Assembly: GCA_017432485.1 (NCBI GenBank) | Contig: JAFRJB010000105.1 | Coordinates: 1-64,000, forward strand | DNA from: Clostridia bacterium | GTDB lineage: Bacteria; Bacillota; Clostridia; Oscillospirales; Acutalibacteraceae | Reading direction: 5' to 3' | Length of the DNA: 64,000 bases | Part shown: positions 57,141-64,000 of the stretch, piece after piece | How positions within the stretch are numbered: position 1 is the first letter of the stretch | Layout: each line of letters begins with the position of its first letter | Made by a program: the position numbers and the translations under genes | Notes under the pieces: generated by a model | The model's input: the letters and a program-made list of their open reading frames with translations, nothing else | The model's database searches: none | What the model was told of the DNA's origin: nothing

Positions 57141-58100
57141 TTATTTGATTTTTTTGCTTCTTCTGAATTTGTGGCGCTTTAATTCTTTGATGTCGGACAA
57201 GTCATATGGCGTTGCCTGGTACACAAAGTAGTTAAGCCAATTTGAGTAAAAGAGGTTCGCACACGAGCGCCAGCTGACCACCGGTTTGGCGGAGGGGTTG
57301 TCATCCGGGAAAAAGTTTTTGGGAAGGGCGGTATCCAAGCCCGCTTTTTTGTCGCGCAGGTACTCGTTTTTTAGCGTATCGGCATCGTATTCCGAGTGAC
57401 CGGTCACAAAAATCTGCCTGCCGCGCTTGGTCGAAATGCAAAACACCCCGGCTTCGTCGGAAGAGGCTAAAATCTTTAAGGTGGGGATGTTTTCGACATC
57501 TTCTCTGCGGAAGGTGGTGTAGCGCGAATGCGGCACATCAAACACATCGTCAAACCCGCGGAACAGAATGGAACGCTTATGCTCTACCTTGTGCTTGAAC
57601 ACACCGAAGAGCTTTTGTTCAAACTCCTGCTTTTCAATACCGTAGTGGTAGTAGAGCGCCGCCTGCGCGCCCCAGCAGATGTGCAGGGTGCTCGTAACAT
57701 GGGATTTTGTCCACTCCATAATTTCGCACAGTTCGTTCCAATACTCGACCTCTTCAAATGCCAGGCGCTCCACCGGCGCACCGGTAATTACCATACCGTC
57801 GTAATTATTCTCACGAATTTGGTCAAAGGTTTTGTAAAAAGAAATCATATGCTGCTCGGGCACATGAGAAGCTGTATGCGAAGCGGTTTGGAGCAGTTCC
57901 ATTTCCACCTGCAAGGGGGAGTTTCCCAACAGCCTGACAAGCTGTGTTTCGGTTTCAACCTTGGTCGGCATCAAATTGAGCAGCAGGATTTTCAGCGGGC
58001 GGATTTCCTGTGTAGTCGCTCGCTGTGTGGTCATCACAAATATATTCTCTTTTTCCATCTGCTTAACAGCAGGTAAATTATCGGGAACTTTAATCGGCAT
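57141..58100 (-). CDS. metA: Homoserine O-acyltransferase (acetyl/succinyl), MetA family
   Basis: 319 residues of the MetA family: MPIKVPDNLPA at the start, LLLNLMPTKVETETQLVRLL (about 34-53), DGMVITGAPVERLAFEEVEY (about 97-116), and HICWGAQAALYYHYG (about 139-153) with the catalytic Cys. The C-terminal GHSEYDADTLKNEY (about 234-247) holds the His/Glu pair. The enzyme acylates homoserine for methionine synthesis; in Bacillota this family usually prefers acetyl-CoA, which matches the O-acetylhomoserine sulfhydrylase upstream. GGAG precedes the ATG. Confidence 0.94.
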   Translation of the reverse strand: MPIKVPDNLPAVKQMEKENIFVMTTQRATTQEIRPLKILLLNLMPTKVETETQLVRLLGNSPLQVEMELLQTASHTASHVPEQHMISFYKTFDQIRENNYDGMVITGAPVERLAFEEVEYWNELCEIMEWTKSHVTSTLHICWGAQAALYYHYGIEKQEFEQKLFGVFKHKVEHKRSILFRGFDDVFDVPHSRYTTFRREDVENIPTLKILASSDEAGVFCISTKRGRQIFVTGHSEYDADTLKNEYLRDKKAGLDTALPKNFFPDDNPSAKPVVSWRSCANLFYSNWLNYFVYQATPYDLSDIKELKRHKFRRSKKIK

Positions 58101-58104
58101 AGTA

Positions 58105-58205
58105 TCTCCAATGCGGAATGCGGAGTGCGGAATTCGGAATTATCGGTGGTGCCGCTTTGCAGCACATTTAACGATAGGACTTCGCATTATCGCTCAAAAT
58201 AACAA
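58105..58205. repeat. Intergenic repeat between metY and metA
   Basis: Tandem units atgcggaatgcggagtgcgg and gaattcggaatta stand at one end and aataacaaataacaatta at the other, with a hairpin-prone middle. The pattern is the same as the other tandem-unit intergenic elements. No gene or S-box riboswitch is visible. Confidence 0.6.
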
Positions 58206-58212
58206 ATAACAA

Positions 58213-59490
58213 TTATAATTGCGCACAATCCAGTGCCTGTTCGATATCTGCAATAATATCATCGGCATTTTCAATGCCCACGCTAAAGCGCACCAAATCG
58301 GGGCTGACACCGCATTCTTCCAACTGCTTGTCCGTCAACTGGCGGTGGGTGGTGGAAGCCGGGTGCAGGCAGCAGGTTCTGGCATCTGCCACATGGGTGA
58401 CAATCGCTGCAAGCTGCAGCGAATCCATAAACTTGACGGCTGCTTCTCTGCCGCCCTTCACGCCGAAGGAAACAACACCGCAGGTGCCGTTCGGCAGGTA
58501 CTTTTGGGCGAGCGCATACTGGTCGTCATCTTCCAGCATTGCGCATTTTACCCAAGAGATTTTATCGCTGTTCTTTAAATATTCTGCCACTTTCTTGGCA
58601 TTTTCGCAGTGGCGCGGCATTCTCAGGTGCAGGGTTTCAAGCCCTAAGTTGAGCAGGAATGCATTTTGCGGGGATTGCACCGAACCTAAGTCGCGCTGCA
58701 GTTGCGCCACGAGCTTGAGCAGATAAGCGCCTTTGCCGGTTTCGGAATAGACCACACCGTGGTAGCTTTCATCGGGAGTGACAAGTTCCGGGAATTTGTC
58801 GTTTTGTGTCCAGTCAAAATTGCCGCTGTCAACAATCACGCCGCCGATGGTGCTTGCGTGACCTTCCATGTATTTTGTCGTGGAGTGCACTACAATATCG
58901 GCACCGAATTCAATCGGGCGGCACAATACGGGGGTGGCAAAGGTGTTATCGATAATAAGCGGAATGCCGTTGGCATGCGCCACTTCGGCAAACGCGGAAA
59001 TATCGAGAATATCGAGGCTCGGGTTGGAAACGGTCTCACCGAAAATCGCCTTGGTATTCGGGCGAATAGCCGCCTGCAGCTCTTCTTTGGAAGCGTGCGG
59101 CGAAACGAAGGTAAACTCGAATCCGAGCTTGCGCATGGTCACATTAAACAGGTTGAAGGTGCCGCCGTAAATGGCAGAGGAGCTGACAATGTGGTCACCC
59201 GCTTTCGCAATATTAAACACGGAATAGAAGCTGGCAGCTTGTCCGCTGGAGGTGAGCATCGCGCCCACACCGCCTTCGAGCTTGGCAATTTTTGCCGCTG
59301 CGAGGTCACACGTGGGGTTTTGCAGTCGCGAGTAGAAATAGCCTTCCTTTTTCAAATCGAAAAGCTCGCCCATCTCTTCGCTCGATTCGTATTTAAAAGT
59401 CGTGCTTTGAATAATCGGAATCACGCGCGGTTCACCGTTTTTCGGTTCATATGCGCCCTGTACACAATTGGTTTCGATATGTCTTTTCAT
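58213..59490 (-). CDS. metY: O-acetylhomoserine aminocarboxypropyltransferase (sulfhydrylase)
   Basis: 425 residues of the Cys/Met PLP enzyme family in its long MetY form: IIQSTTFKYESSEEMGELF (about 26-44), YSRLQNPT (about 52), LTSSGQAASFYSVFNIAKAG (about 78-97), IDNTFATP (about 181), and the PLP lysine in DIVVHSTTKYMEGHAST (about Lys206). The residue pattern FVSPHASKEELQAAI is also seen. It combines O-acetylhomoserine with sulfide to homocysteine. It is the first gene of the metY-metA unit, behind its own promoter. Confidence 0.94.
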   Translation of the reverse strand: MKRHIETNCVQGAYEPKNGEPRVIPIIQSTTFKYESSEEMGELFDLKKEGYFYSRLQNPTCDLAAAKIAKLEGGVGAMLTSSGQAASFYSVFNIAKAGDHIVSSSAIYGGTFNLFNVTMRKLGFEFTFVSPHASKEELQAAIRPNTKAIFGETVSNPSLDILDISAFAEVAHANGIPLIIDNTFATPVLCRPIEFGADIVVHSTTKYMEGHASTIGGVIVDSGNFDWTQNDKFPELVTPDESYHGVVYSETGKGAYLLKLVAQLQRDLGSVQSPQNAFLLNLGLETLHLRMPRHCENAKKVAEYLKNSDKISWVKCAMLEDDDQYALAQKYLPNGTCGVVSFGVKGGREAAVKFMDSLQLAAIVTHVADARTCCLHPASTTHRQLTDKQLEECGVSPDLVRFSVGIENADDIIADIEQALDCAQL

Positions 59491-59524
59491 ATTTCTGCCC
59501 CATTTCTCTTTTAATATAGATAAT

Positions 59525-59552
59525 AGTATAACACAAAAAGTCGGAATATCAA
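59525..59552 (-). promoter_or_regulatory. Promoter of metY (TTGATA-N16-TATACT)
   Basis: On the minus strand TTGATA (59547-59552) and TATACT (59525-59530) are separated by 16 bp. The leader is only about 30 nt, too short for a riboswitch. A sulfur- or methionine-responsive protein would have to act here if the operon is regulated. Confidence 0.65.
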
Positions 59553-59583
59553 GTGATTTTTAAAATAGGGCAGGCAGGAAAAA

Positions 59584-60240
59584 TCACAAAAGGGCGGAAA
59601 CGGCAAAGGTTTCTTCCAGCGAGCGGTACGAGCGCTCTAAGGCGGAAGCGGCGCTTTCGCGCGGGGAAATGACAAAAGCGGGCGTTTGCGCGCGTAGGCT
59701 GACCCAGTGGCAGAATTTGGCGGCAATTAAATCGCTCGTTTGCGCGGCAGGCAGTTTGGAGCAGGCGCAGATGATTTTGCCGACTGTTTCGGTGTCGGCA
59801 GGCAGCAGTGCGTTGCTTTGCGGGGCAAAGATGTTCCCTTCACTGCCGCTTACACACAAGAGCATGGAGGCTTGATGAAATGAAAGGTACTTGGCAAAGC
59901 CGGACAAATCACCGATTTGCAGCGGCTCATCCTCGCAGACCATTTTCGGCGGGCACACGCAGGGGACAATGACAACCGAGCGCTTTTTAAACGCCTTGCG
60001 AATGGCAATGCCCGCCATGCTTTTGCCGTATGCCGCATCGTATAAAAGCTGCTCAAAAAACTTTAAAAGCAGCACCGAGCTCTGCCACTCGGCGGCGCCG
60101 AAGCCGGCGGCGAAGACCACGGGCTTGTCCGCATTGCCGAATTGCAGCGCGGGGATATGGTTATCCATCAAAAAAATCCGGGCATTTTCATAGTTGTCAC
60201 TCAGTTCAAAAATGGTGTCCCACAAAGCAGACATAAACAT
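59584..60240 (-). CDS. M14 carboxypeptidase-like protein with altered zinc motif
   Basis: 218 residues. Its start (ARIFLMDNHIPALQFGN, about 20-36; PVVFAAGFGAAEWQSSVLLLKFF, seen as PVVFAAGFGAAEW and QSSVLLLKFF, about 39-61) resembles the zinc carboxypeptidase motif HGxEW, but the zinc His is replaced (FGAAEW instead of HGREW). Glu and Trp remain. A later VPCVCPPKM (about 92) and SGSEGNIF (about 131) recall the substrate-binding part of M14 peptidases. The chain is short for an active M14 domain (usually about 280-300). It may be a degenerate or non-catalytic relative. GGAGG precedes the ATG. Alternative: an unrelated unknown protein. Confidence 0.5.
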   Translation of the reverse strand: MFMSALWDTIFELSDNYENARIFLMDNHIPALQFGNADKPVVFAAGFGAAEWQSSVLLLKFFEQLLYDAAYGKSMAGIAIRKAFKKRSVVIVPCVCPPKMVCEDEPLQIGDLSGFAKYLSFHQASMLLCVSGSEGNIFAPQSNALLPADTETVGKIICACSKLPAAQTSDLIAAKFCHWVSLRAQTPAFVISPRESAASALERSYRSLEETFAVSALL

Positions 60241-60392
60241 GTTTTCTTTCCTCCGTTTCGGGCAAGAGTGCGGCAGCGCTTTGCCGTTTTGCCAAATCTG
60301 TTTAAATTATATGGAAATGCTCTGCAAAGTATGATACAATTAAATGTAACGGCAAAAAACGACATTTTTCACCACGTGTGAAGGGGACAGAT

Positions 60393-60944
60393 ATGGATTT
60401 AAAAGAAACATTTGTCAAGAATTTGGAAACGCACAAGGGCAATATTTTATCCTTTCGCATTGACCAAGTGCGCTGCCCGAACGGAGAGCTTGCAACCAGA
60501 GATATTATTGACCACCACGGCGGGGTTTGTGTGGCGCCGCTGACAGAGGAAGGCGAACTGATTTTTATTCGCCAATTTCGCTACTCCTATGAAGAAGTGA
60601 TTTTAGAGCTGCCGGCAGGCAAGCTGGAAGCCGGTGAAGAAGCCGATATCGAGGCGGCAGGCAGGCGCGAATTGCAGGAAGAAACCGGTGCCACGGCGCG
60701 CGAAATGATAGACCTCGGCGTGTTTTACCCGACCTGCGGCTACTGCAATGAAAAGATTTACCTCTACGCGGCAAAGGGCTTGCAGTTCGGCGAGCAGCAT
60801 TTAGATGCGGATGAATTTATGGAAGTGCTCAAAATCAAACTCGAAGACGCCTTTCGGATGGTCATGGACGGCACGATTAAAGACGGTAAGAGCATTGCGC
60901 TGATTATGAAGATCAATGAACTGAAAAGAGAGAAGAAGATATGA
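60393..60944 (+). CDS. Nudix hydrolase, ADP-ribose pyrophosphatase type
   Basis: 183 residues with an intact Nudix box GKLEAGEEADIEAAG then RRELQEETGA (about 77-101; consensus GX5EX7REUXEEXGU) preceded by VCVAPLTEEGELIFIRQFRY (about 46-65), as in ADP-ribose pyrophosphatases. It hydrolyses ADP-ribose or related nucleoside diphosphate compounds to clear toxic metabolites. AAGGGG sits 6 nt before the ATG at 60393; a GTG-start reading from 60378 includes that site and is less likely. Stop and next start overlap (ATGA). Confidence 0.93.
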   Translation: MDLKETFVKNLETHKGNILSFRIDQVRCPNGELATRDIIDHHGGVCVAPLTEEGELIFIRQFRYSYEEVILELPAGKLEAGEEADIEAAGRRELQEETGATAREMIDLGVFYPTCGYCNEKIYLYAAKGLQFGEQHLDADEFMEVLKIKLEDAFRMVMDGTIKDGKSIALIMKINELKREKKI

Positions 60945-61585
60945 CAAAGAAAGAACGCGCCGCCCTCATTGTGGAAAAAATGAAAGAAATGTACCCGGAT
61001 GCGCTGTGCTCCTTACAGTACAGCGATCCGCTGCAGTTAATTATTGCGGTGGTGCTCTCCGCCCAGTGCACGGATGAGCGGGTCAATAAAGTCACGCCGG
61101 CGCTCTTTGAGCGCTTTCCGGATTTGGATGCCTTCTGTGAAGCCGATGCCGAAGAAATCGGCAAATACATTCACTCCTGCGGCTTCTATAACTCCAAGTC
61201 AAAAAACATTTTGGCGCTGTGCCAAACCGTTAAGAATGAATACGGCGGCGAGCTGCCCGATACGATAGAGGAGCTGGTCAAACTCCCGGGTGTGGGCAGA
61301 AAAACCGCCAATCTTATCTGCGGCGACGTGTATGGGAAAGACGGGTATGTGGTCGACACGCATATGATTCGCATTTCACAGCGCATGGGCTTGTGCTCTG
61401 TCAAAGAAGGCGAGAGCAACCCGGCAGTGAAGATTGAAATGCAGCTGCGCAAATTCATCCCCGAGAGCGAAAGTTCTGACTTTTGCCACCGCATTGTGCT
61501 CCACGGCAGAGCGCTGTGCACCGCCCGCAAAGCTAAGTGCGAGGAGTGCGCGTTGAATGAGGTATGTATGAAGAAAGTCAAATAA
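60941..61585 (+). CDS. nth: Endonuclease III (DNA glycosylase/AP lyase)
   Basis: 214 residues, matching the standard length. It has the helix-hairpin-helix LPGVGRKTANLICGD (about 114-128) with the catalytic Lys, the catalytic Asp in VVDTHMIRISQRMGL (about 136-150), and the C-terminal iron-sulfur loop CTARKAKCEECALNEVC (C-x6-C-x2-C-x5-C, about 193-209). It excises oxidised pyrimidines from DNA. It overlaps the Nudix gene by 4 bp. Its stop codon lies within a perfect 15-bp-arm palindrome (61578-61625). Confidence 0.96.
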   Translation: MTKKERAALIVEKMKEMYPDALCSLQYSDPLQLIIAVVLSAQCTDERVNKVTPALFERFPDLDAFCEADAEEIGKYIHSCGFYNSKSKNILALCQTVKNEYGGELPDTIEELVKLPGVGRKTANLICGDVYGKDGYVVDTHMIRISQRMGLCSVKEGESNPAVKIEMQLRKFIPESESSDFCHRIVLHGRALCTARKAKCEECALNEVCMKKVK

Positions 61586-61829
61586 GGATTTGTAGAGCCC
61601 TTACGGCTCCCAAATCCTTATTTGAGTGTTCAGTGTTCAGTGTTTAGTGTTCAGTCGCAAGGCTACGCCTTGCATTTTTTTGAAACCGCCCTATCAAGGG
61701 CGGTGCGCGCAGAGCGCGCGGTGGGTGAAACTGAAAACTGAACCCTGAAAACTGTAAACTGACAAATAAGTGATTGCGTGCTCGGAGAGCGCGACAAATC
61801 CTTATTTGTCGACTGAAAGGAGATAAACA
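61578..61829. repeat. Composite repeat element between nth and rarA
   Basis: It begins with a palindrome across the nth stop (arms 61578-61592 and 61611-61625, perfect) that encloses a second stem gagcc/ggctc. Tandem agtgttc units follow (61625-61655), then hairpins caaggc..gccttg and accgccct..agggcggt with gcgcgc. Next come the inverse tandem units (gaaaactgaaccctgaaaac), and the element ends in another palindrome of the same caaatccttatttg sequence (about 61767-61812). The nth-end hairpin sequence is thus repeated at the far end, just before the rarA ribosome site. No gene is present. Confidence 0.75.
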
Positions 61830-63089
61830 TTGCGACCATTAGCAGACAGAATACGCCCGACCGAGCTTGCACAGGTGTGCGGGCAGCAGCACATTTTGGG
61901 CGAAAATATGCCCCTGCGCAATATTATTGAAGGCGGCAATATTCCCAATATGATTTTTTACGGACCTTCGGGCATCGGCAAAACCACCGTTGCCGAAATT
62001 ATTGCGGCAAAAACCAATAAGCGCCTGCACAAATTAAACGGCACAATGGCATCGACCAAAGACATTAAAGAAATTGTCGATGAACTCGATACGATGTTGG
62101 CGCCCGACGGAGTACTGCTCTATTTAGATGAGATTCAATACTTTAATAAGCGCCAGCAGCAGTCGCTGCTGCAGTATATGGAAAACGGCACGATTACGCT
62201 CATTGCTTCCACCACTGAAAACCCGTATTTCTATGTGTATTCCGCCATTCTTTCGCGCGCCACGGTCTTTGAATTTAAGCCGCTGAGTGCTGCCGATGTG
62301 GAGCCTGTCATTCGCCGCGGCTTTGCCGTGCTCGGGGAAGAAGGCGCTACAGAGGTGCAGTGTGAAGATGCGGTCATAGAGGCGATTGCCAAGGGCTGCG
62401 GCGGCGATGTGCGCAAAGCACTCAATGCGGCGGAAAACTGTTTTTTGGCAAGCCCGAAAAGCGAGGGTAAATGCGAAATTACGCTTGCAACCGCGCAGGC
62501 GTTAGCCCAAAAATCCGCTATGCGCTATGATAAAGACGGCGACGAGCATTACGACATCGTTTCCGCCTACCAAAAGAGCATGCGCGGCTCCGACCCGCAG
62601 GCGGCGCTCCACTACTTGGCGCGGCTGCTTGAAGCGGGTGATTTGCCCAGCGCCTGCCGCCGCTTGGTGGTGTGCGCGAGTGAAGATGTGGGGCTGGCGT
62701 ACCCGCAGATTATCCCGATTGTTAAAGCCGCAGTCGATATCGCTTTGCAGGTCGGTCTGCCCGAAGCGCGCATCCCGCTGGCAGATGCGGTGATTTTGGT
62801 TGCCACAAGCCCGAAGAGTAATTCCGGCGCTATGGCGATTGATGCGGCGCTTGCCGACATTCGCGCCGGCAAAACCGGGCCCATTCCGCGCCAACTGCAA
62901 AACAAGCATTATGACGGCGAGGGCGATGTGCCGAAAGGGCAGAATTACCTTTACCCCCACGCCTTCCCCAACCACTGGGTGCAGCAGCAGTATTTGCCCG
63001 ATGTGATAAAGGATGCCGCGTATTACCAACCCTGCGAGAATAAAATAGAACAGGCGGCAGTCGAGTATTGGAAGAAAATCAAACACTAA
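61830..63089 (+). CDS. rarA: Replication-associated recombination ATPase RarA (MgsA)
   Basis: 419 residues of the clamp-loader-like AAA+ family: Walker A FYGPSGIGKTTVAEI (about 48-62), Walker B LLYLDEIQYFNKRQQQ (about 94-109), sensor ASTTENPYFYVYSAILSR (about 129-146), and the C-terminal tetramerisation part with MRGSDPQAALHYLARLLEAG (about 251-270). It acts at stalled replication forks. The start codon is TTG at 61830 with AAAGGAG 7 nt upstream. The stop codon lies in a perfect 15-bp palindrome (63078-63112). Confidence 0.95.
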   Translation: MRPLADRIRPTELAQVCGQQHILGENMPLRNIIEGGNIPNMIFYGPSGIGKTTVAEIIAAKTNKRLHKLNGTMASTKDIKEIVDELDTMLAPDGVLLYLDEIQYFNKRQQQSLLQYMENGTITLIASTTENPYFYVYSAILSRATVFEFKPLSAADVEPVIRRGFAVLGEEGATEVQCEDAVIEAIAKGCGGDVRKALNAAENCFLASPKSEGKCEITLATAQALAQKSAMRYDKDGDEHYDIVSAYQKSMRGSDPQAALHYLARLLEAGDLPSACRRLVVCASEDVGLAYPQIIPIVKAAVDIALQVGLPEARIPLADAVILVATSPKSNSGAMAIDAALADIRAGKTGPIPRQLQNKHYDGEGDVPKGQNYLYPHAFPNHWVQQQYLPDVIKDAAYYQPCENKIEQAAVEYWKKIKH

Positions 63090-63112
63090 GGCGCATTGCC
63101 TTAGTGTTTGAT
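63078..63112. repeat. Perfect palindrome spanning the rarA stop codon
   Basis: The arms atcaaacactaaggc (63078-63092) and gccttagtgtttgat (63098-63112) pair perfectly around a gcatt loop. No T-run follows, so it is not a classic terminator. Tandem gacagtcgacagataacag units follow directly. Confidence 0.85.
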
Positions 63113-63191
63113 GTTAGCCGACAGTCGACAGATAACAGCAAACAGAAAGAATCTGAAAGCCGATTTTATTATATATAATAAAAAATAATGC

Positions 63192-63220
63192 TTGACATTA
63201 AAATAGCGCTGTGCTACAAT
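63192..63220 (+). promoter_or_regulatory. Promoter of the rimP-nusA operon (TTGACA-N17-TACAAT)
   Basis: TTGACA (63192-63197), 17-bp spacer and TACAAT (63215-63220) match the consensus at 11 of 12 positions. It starts a leader of about 155 nt in front of rimP. Confidence 0.88.
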
Positions 63221-63227
63221 ACCAATG

Positions 63228-63382
63228 TTCGATAGTAAGTTAAATATGGAGAGTAGGTTACAACCTGCTCTCCACTTTTCAAGCCCGATAGAGAAAACTA
63301 TGAAAGAAAAGGAATGTTCACTCTCTCGGGCTTGTAGAGAAAGAGAACCCGCTTTGCAGTGCATTGCGGAAGGAGACAAACC
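63228..63382 (+). promoter_or_regulatory. Structured leader of the rimP-nusA operon
   Basis: The leader contains a strong hairpin tggagagtaggtt / aacctgctctcca (63248-63275) and a longer pairing aagcccgatagag / ctctctcgggctt (about 63281-63332). Leader hairpins of this kind before rimP-nusA are widespread in Bacillota. NusA-linked attenuation is a reasonable but unproven role. No T-run terminator is visible. Confidence 0.55.
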
Positions 63383-63865
63383 ATGGCAGCAAACAAAAAA
63401 CCGAATACGGTGGAGCGCGTTTGCGAGATTGCCGCACCCTTAGCGCAGGAGCGCGGGTTGCAGATTTGGGACATTCGTTACCAAAAAGAGGGCAGCGACT
63501 GGTACTTGCGAGTCTTTATCGACAAAGAGGGCGGCGTCGGCATCGATGATTGTGTGGAGATGAGCCATGCACTCGACAAACCGCTCGATGAAGGCGACTT
63601 TATCCCGCACGCCTACATCTTGGAAGTCAGTTCCCCCGGTGTGGAGCGGGAGTTGACCAAAGCGCCGCACTTTGAAAAAATGCTGGGGCAACCCGTAAAT
63701 GTAAAAACCATTCGCCCGATAGACGGGCAGCGCGAATTTGCCGGTGTGCTCACCGCGTTTGAAGACGGCGAGATTACCATCACACAGGCAGATGAAAGCA
63801 CTTTAGTTGTGAATAAAAAAGACACCGCCTATGTGCGGCTGGATGATTTTGGAGGAATAGAGTGA
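63383..63865 (+). CDS. rimP: Ribosome maturation factor RimP
   Basis: 160 residues of the RimP family. The N-terminal domain contains VCEIAAPLAQERGLQIWDIR (about 13-32), LRVFIDKEGGVGIDDCVEMS (about 42-61), and LEVSSPGVERELTKAPHFEK (about 82-101) with the family signature SSPGxxRxL. A C-terminal SH3-like domain follows (VKTIRPIDGQREFAGVL, about 109). It helps mature the 30S subunit. AAGGAG is 7 nt before the ATG at 63383; the ORF start at 63359 is upstream of this site. Its TGA overlaps the nusA ATG by one base. Confidence 0.95.
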   Translation: MAANKKPNTVERVCEIAAPLAQERGLQIWDIRYQKEGSDWYLRVFIDKEGGVGIDDCVEMSHALDKPLDEGDFIPHAYILEVSSPGVERELTKAPHFEKMLGQPVNVKTIRPIDGQREFAGVLTAFEDGEITITQADESTLVVNKKDTAYVRLDDFGGIE

Positions 63866-64000
63866 TGAACAGCGAATTTTTTGAAGCAGTCAGTGCACTT
63901 GCGGCAGAAAAGAACATTTCTACAGACTATCTTTTCACAAAGATTGAAGCGGCTTTGGCAGCTGCCATGCGTAAAAACTACGGCGGCAGCAACAAAGAAA
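63865..64000 (+). CDS. nusA: Transcription termination/antitermination factor NusA (partial, 5' end)
   Basis: The first 45 codons read MNSEFFEAVSALAAEKNIST then DYLFTKIEAALAAAMRKNYG, the N-terminal domain of NusA that contacts RNA polymerase. The gene continues beyond the window. It directly follows rimP, in the conserved order. Confidence 0.93.
   Translation, partial: MNSEFFEAVSALAAEKNISTDYLFTKIEAALAAAMRKNYGGSNKE

Noticed and set aside
59491-59583. SAM (S-box) riboswitch before metY
   Set aside because: The leader from the predicted start site is about 30 nt and lacks any S-box core. The metY-metA gap shows only the dispersed repeat.

Overview
The window looks like part of a chromosome of a Clostridia-class bacterium of the phylum Bacillota, most likely a gut Oscillospirales/Ruminococcaceae-type anaerobe. 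Pointers to this are the split transketolase, a Re-type citrate synthase-like gene linked to aconitase and isocitrate dehydrogenase, the rimP-nusA order, AGGAGG-type ribosome binding sites, TTGACA-N17-TATAAT promoters, and abundant short palindromic intergenic repeats. The assignment is inferred from gene content; no marker search was possible.

Layout. Positions 1-240 are the 3' end of a 23S rRNA gene, followed by a terminator and no 5S gene. Positions 334-2514 are a decayed zone: a GNAT acetyltransferase gene broken by three inverted-repeat elements of about 277 bp, a small unknown gene with a clear promoter, and an IS30-type transposase remnant. Positions 2515-46352 form a large exopolysaccharide/capsule locus. 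It holds a Dlt-like acyl/aminoacyl-transfer cassette (acyltransferase, adenylation enzyme, carrier protein, MBOAT, SGNH protein), a priming sugar-phosphate transferase, an EpsG-type polymerase, a flippase, six glycosyltransferases, pyruvyl- and acyltransferases, and four ATP-grasp proteins in all. It also has enzymes for UDP-GlcA, UDP-GalA, UDP-HexNAcA and dTDP-4-keto-6-deoxyglucose, and an opine-dehydrogenase/ATP-grasp/permease/aminotransferase module. The product is probably an acidic polysaccharide decorated with amino-acid-like or acyl groups.

Positions 46386-52399 hold cobalamin adenosyltransferase (minus strand) and then a GntR-associated operon for the oxidative branch of the citric acid cycle (Re-citrate synthase, GntR regulator, aconitase, isocitrate dehydrogenase). 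Positions 52479-55161 carry a PadR regulator with a striking operator, a HAAS-like membrane protein and a lipoprotein. Then come a CPBP protease, tadA, methionine genes metA and metY (minus), an M14-like protein lacking its zinc histidine (minus), a Nudix hydrolase, nth, rarA, and the start of the rimP-nusA operon, which runs off the window end.

The most unusual theme is a set of structured mobile or repetitive elements. (i) Three elements share a core but have unrelated self-complementary ends. (ii) Inverted-repeat-bounded cassettes carry a four-helix-bundle (23S IVP-like) gene twice and a DUF559 nuclease-like gene once, with gene-less derivatives of both IVP cassettes elsewhere in the same window. 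(iii) Perfect palindromes span the stop codons of acn, nth and rarA. (iv) Tandem 7-9-mer tracts recur in intergenic DNA. A second theme is the candidate pathway for adding an opine-type amino acid to a uronic-acid polysaccharide.
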